Below are positions 1-12,900 of a DNA stretch of 64,000 bases, in pieces. Location: positions 500,501 to 564,500 of the forward strand of contig JAUJYZ010000885.1 in NCBI GenBank assembly GCA_033675265.1, written 5' to 3'. The stretch's first letter is position 1. Each line of letters begins with the position of its first letter. Origin of the DNA: Actinostola sp. cb2023. Lineage: Eukaryota; Cnidaria; Anthozoa; Actiniaria; Actinostolidae. The position numbers were made by a program, and so were the translations under genes. The notes beneath the pieces were generated by a model that was not told where the DNA came from, made no database searches, and saw nothing but the letters and a program-made list of their open reading frames with translations.

Positions 1-38
1 ATCTGTCAGTCTTGAGTTGTGTTGGGACAACCTTTCCG

Positions 39-44
39 TTTATT
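39..44 (-). terminator. Polyadenylation signal AATAAA of the multi-CAP gene
   Basis: AATAAA on the minus strand lies 34 nt past the stop codon, which supports 78-80 as the real 3' end of the gene. Confidence 0.5.
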
Positions 45-77
45 GCGCGAATACTTTCATATTTTGATGATCCTATT

Positions 78-520
78 CTAGAAATATCCCGACTGCTTTA
101 GCTTGACATTTTCCTGGAATTCTCCCACCTGATTTCCAGGAGGGTAGTATCTGGCCACCACTACACACGAACCATCGTCACCGATAGCTTTACCAATTCC
201 AAACTCCTTCGTTCCTTCCCACACGAGCTGGGTAAAGTTAGCGGTGTGCGACGTAAAACCAGGGAATTCGTAATCGTAATCGACGATCTCGTCATACCAC
301 GAGTCTACAGTGTCACGCCCTGACAGCTCTAGACCAAACGAGAAAGCAAGGCATTCGCCAATTTCCTTGTCTCCACTGTGCATATACGAACCACTTCGGA
401 CTAATTTCTCCGCGAAGTTTTGCGCCTCAATCGTTAATCGCGTAGACCACTGAAGAGGGTGCGCTCCGTGTAACGATCGGTAGTAGTTATGACTCACAAC
501 ACATTCATTCTTGAACTTTT
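78..520 (-). CDS. Multi-CAP gene exon 10: CAP domain 5 and stop
   Basis: The acceptor is CCATTTTCAACAG; two bases (AA) complete a Glu codon in phase 1 from exon 9. The module reads [62 protein letters not shown] and [16 protein letters not shown], and ends ...KQSGYF then TAG at 78-80. Both cavity Glu and the first His remain; the second His is Asn. Confidence 0.85.
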
Positions 521-3500
521 CTGTTGAAAATGGAAGAGTTAGCTTTGGTTCATGGCATACGTGTAGTCGTTGTCATGGTGATATGACGTTTCTCGTTGTC
601 ATAGTGACGTTGACGTTTCTTGTCGTGATAGTGACGTCAGTGTTTGAGTGATTCAGAGCCAAGGCCAAGAAGGTCAAAACCAACAAAGAAGAGAAAAAAT
701 AAAAGTAAAACATGCTGGAGGTTCAGTGATAATCTCTTGAAAGTTTCTAGAGATTTGGTTGTGTCTTGCAGGATGTTAGACCAGCGAGATGACGAGCCTT
801 TGTTACAAACATAAAGGGAGATTAGTGTACTGAAGTGTAATGCTATGGCCTCGCAACCTATATCAAAAGTAAATGAAAGACAGGAAGGATACATGTAGGA
901 AGGGAGGAAGGGAGGGAGGGAGGAAGGGAGGGAGGGAGGGAGGGAGGGAGGGAGGGAGGGAGGGAGGGAGGGAGGAAGGGAGGGAGGAAGGAAGGAAGGG
1001 AGGGAGGGAGGGAGGGAGGGAGGAAGGGAGGGAGGAAGGAAAAGAGGGAGGAAGGGAGGAAGGAAAAGAGGGAGGAAGGGAGGAAGGGAGGGAGGGAGGG
1101 AGGAAGGGAGGGAGGGAGGAAGGGAGGGAGGAAGGGAGGGAGGAAGGAGGGAGGAAGGGAGGAAGGGAGGGAGGGAGGGAGGAAGGGAGGGAGGAAGGAG
1201 GGAGGGAGGAAGGGAGGAAGGGAAAAGAGGGAGGAAGGGAGGAAGGAGGGCGGAAGGGAGGAAGGGAGTAAGGAAGGGAGGAAGGGAGGGAGGGAGGGAG
1301 GGAGGAAGGGAGGGAGGAAGGGAGGAGGGGGAGGAAGGGAGGGAGGAAGGGAAGAAGGGAGGAAGGAAGGGAGGGAGGGGAAGGAAGGGAGGGAGGGAGG
1401 GAGGGAGGGAGGAAGGGAGGGAGGGAGGGAGGGAGGAAGGGAGGGAGGGAGGGAGGAAGGAGGAAAGGAGGAAAGGAGGGAGGAAGGGAGGGAGGAAGGG
1501 AGGGAGGAAGGGAGGGAGGAAAGGAGGGAGGAAGGGAGGGAAGGGAGGGAGGAAGGGAGGAAGGGAGGAAGGGAGGGAGGAAGGGAGGGAGGAAGGGAGG
1601 GAGGAAGGGAGGAAGGGAGGAAGGAAGGAAGGGAGGAAGGGAGGAAGGAAGGAAGGAAGGGAGGGAGGGAGGGAGGAAGGGAGAGTTGGAGGGAAATAGA
1701 GTAAGGACATAGAAGGAAATAAGGAAGAAAGTAGGAAAGAATGAAAATGGAGAAAATACAAAATGTGAAAGAGAATGAAAAAATGGAAGTAAAGAGACGG
1801 AATGGAGGAAAAGATGGAAAGAGAGGAGAGAGGACTAGAGTGAAGGAAGGACACAATAAAAGGATGGAGGGAAAAGAGGCAAAAAGGGAATAAAGTAATA
1901 AAAAGGGAAAATCATGGTAAACGAAAGGCAGGAAAGGAAGAAAGTAAACAAGCAGGGGAAAAGAAATAAAACGAGATGGGCGAGTGGAGTAAAACCTAAA
2001 GGTTTGCGAGGCCCCTAGGAGAATGAAACACTGTAAGTGAACATGCACTCTATACTCAACTGTGTGCAGCTTGCTTAATTTAAAGAGTAGTGATTATGCT
2101 TTAATCCATGAGATAGATTGATACTTATAATATCCAATGTTACGGTATTACAGGCTAGTGGAGTTAGAGAGGGAGTAAATCCTGATCATCAAGTAGATGT
2201 TAGTATGTAGTGAAAACGTATTACAGGCTAGTGGAGTTAGAGAGGGAGTAAATCCTGATCATCAAGTAGATGTTAGTATGTAGTGAAAACGTATTACAGG
2301 CTAGTGGAGTTAGAGAGGGAGTAAATCCTGATCATCAAGTAGATGTTAGTATGTAGTGAAAACGTATTACAGGCTAGTGGAGTTAGAGAGGGAGTAAATC
2401 CTGATCATCAAGTAGATGTTAGTATGTAGTGAAAACGTATTACAGGCTAGTGGAGTTAGAGAGGGAGTAAATCCTGATCATCAAGTAGATGTTAGTATGT
2501 AGTGAAAACGTATTACAGGCTAGTGGAGTTAGAGAGGGAGTAAATCCTGATCATCAAGTAGATGTTAGTATGTTATTACAGGCTATGTAGTTAGAAAACG
2601 AAGAATGTTTGCGTCACAGCAAAATCAGAGAGAAATTATGGCAGTCAGTAATCAGCAGTCAATCGTCGTTAGTCTTTTACAATTATTTTAAAGACGGAGT
2701 GCACATACACGAGTACAAAGTTAGAGAGGGAAATCCTGATCATCAAATAAATAAACGATACACATACATTACAGGCTAGTGGAGTTAGAAAGGGAGTAAA
2801 CTCATCAAGTAGAAATAGTATGTATAAACGATACACATACATACACATACACGAGTAGGCTAGTGGTTATAAACTTAACTGATCAAATAGATGTTAAACG
2901 ATACACATACATACACATACACGAGTACAAAGTTATAAACTTAACAAATAAATAAACGATACACATATTACAGGCATGGAGTTAGAGAGGGAGTAAATCC
3001 TGATCATCAAGTAGATGTTACAAAGTTATGAAAAAACTTTACAAACAAATGGACGATAGAGATACAGTACACTGACACGAGTACAAAGTTAGTGAAAACT
3101 TAACAAATAAATAAACGATACACATACATACACATACACGAGTACAAAAGTTAGTGAAAAACTTAACAAATAAATAAACGATACACATACATACACGTAT
3201 TACAGGCTACAAAGTTATAGACTTAACAAATAAATAAACGATACACATACATACACACATACACGAGTACAAAGTTATAAACTTAACTAAATAAATAAAC
3301 GATCACATAGATGTTAGTATGTATACACGTAGTACTAAAGTTATAAACTTAACAAATAAATAAACGATACACATACATACATCACAATAGACGAGTACAA
3401 TTAGTTATAAACTTAACAAATAAATAAACGATACACTAGTGGACATACACATATCACGAGTACAAAGTTATAAACTTAACAAACAAATAAACGATACACA

Positions 3501-6500
3501 TACATACACATACACGAGTACAAAGTTATAAACTTAACAAATAAATAAACGATAAAACATACATACACATACACGAGTACAAGTAAAGTTATAAACTTGA
3601 AAACAAATAAATAAACGATACAGAGGGATACATACACAGTGAAAACGTTTACAGTCATACAGAGAAATATAATTGATCATTATGTAGAAAACATACACGA
3701 GTACAAAGTTTATAAAATCCTTAACATCAAATAAATAAACGATACACATACAGGCTAGTGGACATACACGAGTACAAAGTTATAAACTTAACAAATAAAT
3801 AAACGATACACATACATACACATACACGAGTACAAAGTTATAAACTTAACAAATAAATAAACGATACACATACATACACACGCATACAGTCATACAGAGA
3901 AATATAATTAATTAAGAACATACACGAGTACAAAGTTATAAACTTAACAAATAAATAAACGATACACATACATACACACGCATACAGTCATACAGAGAAA
4001 TATAATTAATTATAAGAACATACATCAATACATGCAAAGTGAAATAAAAACAAACATACACAATCAATCATGCACAAACATGCATTCCTAGCAGTTGGAG
4101 GTGGAGGGAGGGGTAGAGGAGGACAGTCATTGTTCTCTCCACCCGTCTCACCCCTCCCTCTCCATTACTAAGGGTACTAAGAACCTAGTCATGCATAATA
4201 GATCGGTCATATCAAGTGCAATGCCATGAGACGTACCTTGTTGAGATATCGTATCACAGGCATCAGTCTGACTAGTCTTTCTTCTTGTACTTGATCGTCG
4301 TCGTTTCCTCACACTTGACCTCTGTCCTCTTGCTCGTCTAATGCCGTTCTTAAACTCACCAACCACGTTACCTGGTGGAGAATACCTTGCTACAACGTAC
4401 TGCACGCCATCAGACGCAGTGGTCTTCGCAACACCAAGCTCCTTCGTGTCCCTCCAGATCATCTGAGTAAAATGACCGCACTTGGCATTGTAAGCTGGAG
4501 TTTCGAAATTGTAATCTTTGACTTCGTCGTACCACATCTCGGCAACCTTGTCACCACGCAAGTCGTACCCTTTTGCACATGCTAAGTTCTCACCGAATTC
4601 TTTGTCAGTACTGTGTTGAAGGGTGTTGGTCGTAGCCAAGTGGTCGGCCCAGGCTGCTGCAGCTCTTGATAGCTCCTCTGACCATACAAGTCTGCAGGCT
4701 CGATGTTGATGACGGTAGATGTTGTGTTGTCTGATGCAATCTCTTTGGAATTCATCTAAACCTAAACCCAGAAAACAGTAACAACATAAGCACACGTACA
4801 TTGAATCTGTGAGGATCTAGACAATTCTAGGACTTCTATTCAAAACCCAATTGGTAACTGTTATTTCTTGAGAACTAAGCCGCCGAGGGCGCCGTGTCAT
4901 GCGCTCGAGTACCCAGTGGTGTGTCATGGCATCTCCAAGAAACTAATCGTTTAGAACCTTTAGAACCTGGTTTCCTGGTTCCAATGATTGGCCAGTTTTC
5001 TTGAAAATTAGGATTTTGAAACAGAAGAGTTGTTATGTTTGTCGTTTTGCACTGGTTTAATGGTTAACCAGTAACAGAAACAGGTTCTAACTGGCTAGTT
5101 TTCTAGAAAATCACATTAAAAGACATAAAGACAACTAAAAGCCAGAACTATATCTGTGGTAGTTTTTATGACAAGTAATGTCAAAAACACACCTTTTTAC
5201 GACAGACAGACGTACAAAGACGTCGTTCCACAACCATGTACAAAACATAATACAACAACAAAATCAAATGTGTTGAAAGACTGTGACAAACGATGACAAA
5301 CACAGTGTGACAGTGCACGTTCATGATGTGCTAATGTAAAACATCTGTGTGGTTTTACCGGAGTAATCTTCATCTGAGATATGGTCTTCGCTAGATATAC
5401 TTGTGGATTCTCCTGTGGAGTCGGTGGTGGAAGAATGTCCTTCGCTGTCAAGCGAGTCAAAGCGTTGTGTAAATCCTCGACGTTTCTTCAAGGGCTCGAC
5501 ACAAGCTTCAGCAAAACTGCCAGAACTTTCCCGACTTAACTGTCTTTTCGTCGACTGTTCGACCCTATCTTCTCCACTTTGCCTGCTTTTGATAACTGTT
5601 TCGTGAGTCTCAGATGATGTACTTTCTTCTCTTCTGTTTGCATTTTCGTCATCTTCAGACAAACTTAATGATTTATCGCTTAACGGCGTGGTTCGTGATG
5701 TAGTAGTGGTAGTCGTTGTTACAATCTTCCTCGTCACTGTTTTCTTCGCTAGTGAACTTCCTTCACTTTCGTCACCATCGTCCTCAAAAGTACAAGTCTC
5801 TTCACGAGTCACCAATTTCGAAACAACTCCTCCACCTTCCAATTCTATTCGTTCTTCTTCGGTCTCTATGGTCGACGTATTTTCTGGTTCAGCGCTTTCT
5901 TCAGGGTCGTGACTACTTTCTTGTTCTACTTCCTTCTTGGAAGGTTCATCTTCTAAAGATGTTACTTCCTCACTTGTAACATCTTCTCCAACTGCAGCCT
6001 CCTCGTCATCTGACCCACTTCTGATCCACTCATGATCTTCGCTTGGTACTCTGGTTACGTGAGTAGCACATGTAGTCGTCGTCGTGATAACCTTTTTAGA
6101 AATTCGCTTTCTAGTTAAAGTCCTATCTTTGTCATCATCACCATCACTACCTTCATCTTCTTCAACTGTGTAGGTCTCCTCTCGAGTTGTGCATTTGCTT
6201 AAAACTCCTCCATCGTCAAGATCAATGATTTCTTCCGATGTTTCTGTTGTCAGAGTTGTGTCCAGTTCACCACTGGATTCATCTCCGCTTGGCTCCTTTG
6301 AAGTCGGTTCATCTTTTAACGTCGATGATGTATTGATGGTTTCCGCAAGCTCGTCATCGTCGTTTAGTGTTTCCTCACTCGAGGAACGTTTGTCGTCCAT
6401 TCCACTGCTCAAATCCTCCATACTCTCATCTGATTCAACTTGGCTTAGTTTCTCTTCCAGCATCACAAACGATTCGAGTCTCTCGTATTCTTCAAGCTGA

Positions 6501-9500
6501 AGCTTTTCGTCGATGTCAACATCCTCATCTTTAGGTAAATGCTTTTCTTTCTCTTCTTCCTCTTCTTCTCGAATGTCTTCCAAGGCAGGGTTCATAAAGC
6601 CTTGCTCGTAGAACACTGTCTCAACAGATTCCTCTAGACTTTCTTCTTTTTCTTCCTGGTGGACACGTTGATTCTCTTCGGAATCTTCTTCGGGTATGAC
6701 ATACATTTCACGGTGATCTGAGACATCTTCCTCGTCGGACGAGTCTGAGTGCGATCCTGAGTGGTCTCCATATTTTACGAGGATAAACTCTTCCATGTCT
6801 TCTTCCATGGGTTCTCCTTGACGATACACCTCTGGGTACTCGCCTTCTTCACTTGCTGTGGAATCGCGCTCAAAACTCCCACCAGGGGAGAAATCCACAT
6901 AGTATCTTGTCATTGATTGATTGTTGTTATTATCATATAAGTTCATGTTTGTTTGTTCTTCAGTACCTTCGACTTCGTGTGGTATAGCTTGGTCTTGTTC
7001 CTCGATTTCATATTCTTCTAAGTCTTGCTGTTCTTCGGTTTCATATGAATTCTGTTCATCAACCTCTTCTTGGACCGGTTCTGCATGTACAATTTCTTCT
7101 GACATTTCATGAGAAGCGTCTTCTGGTTCTTCTTCAGCACTATCAGCATCTTCTCGTAAGGGTTCTGCAAGTACAATTTCTTCTGACATTTCATGAGAAG
7201 CGTCTATTGGTTCTTCTTCAGCACTATCAGCATCTTCTCGTAAGGGTTCTGCAAGTACAATTTCTTCTGACAATTTATGAGAAGCGTCTATTGGTTCTTC
7301 TTCAGCACTATCAGAATCTTCTCGTAAGGGTTCTGCAAGTACAATTTCTTCTGACATTTCATGAGAAGCGTCTTCTGGTTCTTCTTCAGCACTATCAGAA
7401 TCTTCTTGTAAGGGTTCTGCAAGTACAAATTCTTCTGACATTTCATGAGAAGCGTCTTCTGGTTCTTCTTCAGCACTATCAGCATCTTCTCGTAAGGGTT
7501 CTGCAAGCACAATTTCTTCATTTCCGTCTTCAAATGATTCTTCCTCTGGTCTTTCTTCTGCAGCAACCTCTAATTCTTCTTCATAAACTGCAAATTCAAC
7601 TAACTCTTGCACATCATGCGATTCTTGTTTTGGGATTTCGTCAACTCTTCCAATCTCTACTTCCTCTTCAAACACCTCGTCATTACGGTAGTCGTCAAGC
7701 CTTTGGATTTCTACTTCTTCTTGGTAAACATCATCAGCTTGTTCCTCTTCATCGAGTTCTTCCTCGTGGTGATCAACTATTTCAGGTTGTTCTTCAACTT
7801 GAGGCACTCTTTCAATCTCGATTTCCTCTGAGAAAGCCATTTCTAGATCATCAGGTGCACTATGCTGGGGCTCTGAAACGTCCTCTTCATAAGTCGACTC
7901 CACCTTTGATACTTCAACTTCTTCTTGGTATATTTCTTCCGGCGTGGTGTCAATCTCTTCTTGAGTTCTTTCGAGGTCTTCTGCAGAGTCGTCTGATTTG
8001 CTTGACTGCCGTTCAGTCCTGAACGCCTCTTCAGTCATGGCTTCATCGACTTCGACATCTTCTATGATAGGCTGTTTTTCGTTAAGCTTTAGTTCATCTT
8101 CTTGCATTTTACAAGTTGCTTGTTCTTCCCAGTAAACACGTTCTACGTGTTCTTCTCGTTGCAGAATTATTGTTGATACCGATGAGGTAAAATCAACTTC
8201 TGATCTTCTATCTTCGTGTCTGGTTTCCATTACAACCAAATCTTCTGGTTCACTTCTTTGGACTTCGATTTCTTCCTGTAGAAAGACTTTCTCCATCACA
8301 TCCTGTTTCCTCTGAATTCTCTCTTGATCCTCTTCCTCTAAATCATCAAGATCTTTCTCTTGACTGTGGAGAACCTTTGATTGGAATGGAATAACTTCAT
8401 CTTGATCAGGTTCTTGCTCAATCGCTTCAGACAATTCACTTGCAGCTGATATCTCAGAGGGATCCTCAGCACCAGTGGTACTTTCGCTCCTCATGCTACT
8501 GTCTACACAATCAACAGTTTGTGAATCGACTGATGCACGGTCTATCAGCAATTCCTTGCTTTCTACCAGGTAAATTCTAGGATGATCAAAGTGAGGTATG
8601 TATTCTTCTTCAGACCCCTCTTCCTCTCCATCAGCGACAAATTCTGTTGCTATGATAGTTGGTGGAGGTGATATATGATCTTCAGAGCTAATAGTCTTCT
8701 TCTCTATCTTCTTCACTTTCCAACGGAGATAAATCGATCAACTCTGTTTTTTCTTTCTTTGTTTCGGTGACAGTCTCCTCGACTACTAGTTCTTCTCTTG
8801 GCGAAGAGATTGAATCGTCAAGTTCTTCCATTTCAGCAACTGCTATTGTGGCCATTTCCTCTGCCTCAACATGATGCAAAGACTCATAATGATTCATTTC
8901 AGAGGAGTCTTGAAATTCTTGTTGAGATACATCAGATACATCATGTGCAATTATGTTTTCTATGTCTTCGTATTCTTCCCCAAAACCACCTTCTGAAGAA
9001 TCATCAAAGGTGTCATCTTCAATCCCCTCTGCTTCATCAGCTGCATATATTGGTGTTGAACAAGCAAGTGGTTCGTCATTTATTGTTATAAAAACGTCAT
9101 CCTTTTCGTCTTTTAACATGGACAATTCACCTTCTTCTTCAGCACTTTCCTCTATTTTACTGGATTCTTCTTCTGTTAAAATTATTGGGATGCAAGGTGC
9201 CACCCGTCTTTCCTCTTTTGTTACGTTTTCCTCGATTACAGCTTGTTCCTCAGAAAGGTGTATTAGTTCTTCTTTCTCTTCGCTGGACTCTTCTTCACTA
9301 TTCAATTCTTCTTCAGTCTCTTGAAGAGGAGGCGGTAAAGATTCAACAAGTTCGGCTGACTCATCTACAGCAATGTTCTCCGTGTCTTCCTCAACTGATT
9401 CCCTCTTTTCTTCTGCTTCATGTTCGGTAAACTCTACCAGTTGAATACTTTTCGCTTCACTGAATTCACTTTCTTCCACATATTCAAGGACTTCCTTGGA

Positions 9501-9876
9501 GTCATCATCAAATTCAACAATCTTCTCTTCCTCAGAAGTCTCAGAGAATTGTATCAACTCAACGCTTTCTTCAGCAATTTCTTCTGAGCTTTCAATATCT
9601 TTCGCCTCTTCATTCAGCTCAGCATCATTGTTATCTTGTTCGGAAAACTGTATTAATTCAACATTTTCTTCCACGTTTTCTTCTGAGCTGTCTTGCTTTT
9701 CCTCATTCTCGGGAGATGGAGAAGGCGATTCTAGCCGTTCGTAAGAACCTGTGGAATCTTTCTCGATCTTATCTTCGTCGTCTTTTTCCGAAAATTGAAT
9801 TAATTCAACATTTTCCTCCATAAGTTCGCCTGAACTATCCATGTCCTCTTCCTCCTCTTCTTCTTCTTCCTCTTCT

Positions 9877-9926
<50 letters not shown>

Positions 9927-12900
9927 TTCCTCTTCTTCTTCTTCCTCTTCTTCCTCCTCTTCCTCTTCCTTTTCCTCTTCCAAGGAATGACTTGGTGACT
10001 GTTCACTCCTTTCATCTTCAGGTTCTTCACGTTCGTGATCAGCTTTATCCTCCTCCACTTCCTCTGTAAATTCAATTAGTTGTACTTTCTCCGCATTAAT
10101 TTCGTCTGAGCTTTCAACAAGTGCTTGTTTATTTTTCTCAAGATTTTCCTCGTTCTCTTCAACTTCCACTTGCTCGACAAACTGCACCAGTGGGTCTTGT
10201 TGCGTCTGCTGCATTTCAGTTTCACCTTCCTCAACAGCAGCTTTGTCATTTTCACTTTCATCGTCGTAAACAGGTGACGAGAAACTCTCTTTAACGACAA
10301 GAGCACTAGTGATTTCTTTTTCAACTTCGGTGATAACCTCACTGTCGTAAGCAATGTCATCTTCTGATGGTTCGAACTTTTCATCTTCTTGACTTGCAAT
10401 ATGTATAACAGTAGCCGCAGTTTGTTGAATAAATACACTTTCTACATCCACCTTCTCCTCGTATTCCTGTTCTTCAGAAGACTCTCTCAAAGTTACATAG
10501 AGCTCTTCAGTTTCTTCTAGTTCTTCTTCACTTATATACCCGAAACGATCTTCCGAAAACGTTGGTTCTGACAAAAGGTCGACGTTCGTATCTTCAGTTA
10601 ATTCTTCAAGTGGTTCTTCTTCCTCGACTTGCTCAAGATTCTCTCTTACAGGCTCCTCTTCTTCAGAGACTTGTTCAACTTCTTGCGCTCTGTCTTCTAG
10701 TGTTTCCTCGACGTGTTCTGTGGTTTTGTCTGTTTCTATCTCGAAGTGTATTGCCGTGGGCTCTTCTTCTTGTTCTTGCTCCTCTTCCTCTGCTTTGTCC
10801 TGAGGCAGTTCTTCATGATGTTCAACTATACATTTGTCTTCCTCGTCAACTTCTATGGCCTTGTCCTCTGTTGGTTCATGAACACTTTCTGTTGCTGCTT
10901 CAGTTTCATCTTCTTCGACTTGCTCCACCTCTTCAGCCTGGTATTCTGAGATTTCTTCAGATTGTCTGATTTCTTCCTCCTTATCTTCGACAAATTCCTC
11001 GACGTCTTCAACCGATGGTTCGTGTTCTTCTTCTTCTTCAACTTGCTCGACCTCTTCAGCCTGGGATTCTGAGATTTCTACAGTTTGTTTAATTTCTTCC
11101 TCCTTATCTTCCACAACTTCCTCAACATCTTCAACCGTTGGCTCGTGTTCTTGTTCGACTTGCTCCACCTCTTCAGTCTGGTATTCTGAGATTTCTTCAG
11201 AATGTCTGATTACTTCCTCCTTATCTTCGACAAATTCCTCGACATCTTCAACCGGTGGCTCGTGTTCTTGTTCTTCTTCAACTTGCTCGACCTCTTCAGC
11301 CTGGTATTCCGAGATTTCTTCAGAATGTCTGATTTCTTCCGCCTTATCTTCAACAACTTCCTGGACGTCTTCAACTGCTGGCTCGTGCTCTTGTTCTTCT
11401 TCGACTTGCTCAACCTCGTCAGCCTGGTCTTCTGAGATCTCTACAGTTTGTTTGACTTCTTCTGCTCTTACAACTTCCTGAATGTCTTCAAACGATGGTG
11501 TGTCTTCTGTTACTTCCTCAACGTCTTCAACCGGTGGCTCGAGTTCTTGTTCTTCTTCGACTTGCTCAACTTCTTCAGCCTGGTATTCTAAGATCTCTAT
11601 AGTTTGTTTGACTTCTTCTGCTCTTACAACTTCCTCAATGTCTTCAACTGATGGTTCTTCTTCTTCGACTTTCTCCACCTCTTCACCCTGGGATTCTGAG
11701 ATTTCTTCAGATTGTTCGATTTCTTCAGCCTTATCTTCGACAAATTCCTCAATGTCTGCAACTGATGGTTCTTCTTCTTCTTCGACTTGCTCCACCTCTT
11801 CAGCCTGGTTTTCTGAGATTTCTTCAGATTGTTCGATTTCTTCAGCCTTATCTTCAACAACTTCCTCAATGTCTGCAACTGATGGTTCTTGCTCTTCTTC
11901 GACTTGCTCCACCTCTTCAACCTGGTTTTCTGAGATTTCTTCAGATTGTCTGATTTCTTCCTCCTTATCTTCGACAAATTCCTCAACATCTTCAACTGGT
12001 TGCTCAAGTTCTTGTTCTTCTTCGACTTGCTCGACCTCTTCAGTCTGGTATTCTGAGATTTCTTCAGATTGTCTGATTTCTTCCTCCTTATCTTCGACAA
12101 ATTCCTCGACGTCTTCAACCAGTGGCTCGACTTCTTGTTCTTCTTCGACTTGCTCGACCTCTTCAGCCTGGGATTCTGAGATTTCTTCAGATTGTCTGAT
12201 TTCTTCCTCCTTATCTTCGACAACTTCTTCGACGTCTTCAACTGGTGGCTCGACTTCTTGTTCTTCTTTGACTTGCTCGACCTCTTCAGCCTGGGATTCT
12301 GAGATTTCGTCAGATTGTCTGATTTCTTCCTCCTTATCTTCGACAACTTCCTCGACGTCTTCAACCGGTGGCTCGACTTCTTGTTCTTCTTTGACTTGCT
12401 CGACCTCTTCAGCCTGGTATTCCGAGATTTCTTCAGAATGTCTGATTTCTTCCGCCTTATTCCTGGACGTCTTCAACTGCTGGCTCGTGCTCTTGTTCTT
12501 CTTCGACTTGCTCAACCTCGTCAGCCTGGTCTTCTGAGATCTCTACAGTTTGTTTGACTTCTTCTGCTCTTACAACTTCCTGAATGTCTTCAAACGATGG
12601 TGTGTCTTCTGTTACTTCCTCAACGTCTTCAACCGGTGGCTCGAGTTCTTGTTCTTCTTCGACTTGCTCAACTTCTTCAGCCTGGTATTCTGAGATCTCT
12701 ATAGTTTGTTTGACTTCTTCTGCTCTTACAACTTCCTCAATGTCTTCAACTGATGGTTCTTCTTCTTCGACTTTCTCCACCTCTTCACCCTGGGATTCTG
12801 AGATTTCTTCAGATTGTTCGATTTCTTCAGCCTTATCTTCGACAAATTCCTCAATGTCTGCAACTGATGGTTCTTCTTCTTCTTCGACTTGCTCCACCTC

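Noticed and set aside
637..2048. Long Ser/Leu/Pro or Gly/Arg/Lys open frames
   Set aside because: They come from a stop-free purine microsatellite, and several frames are open at once.
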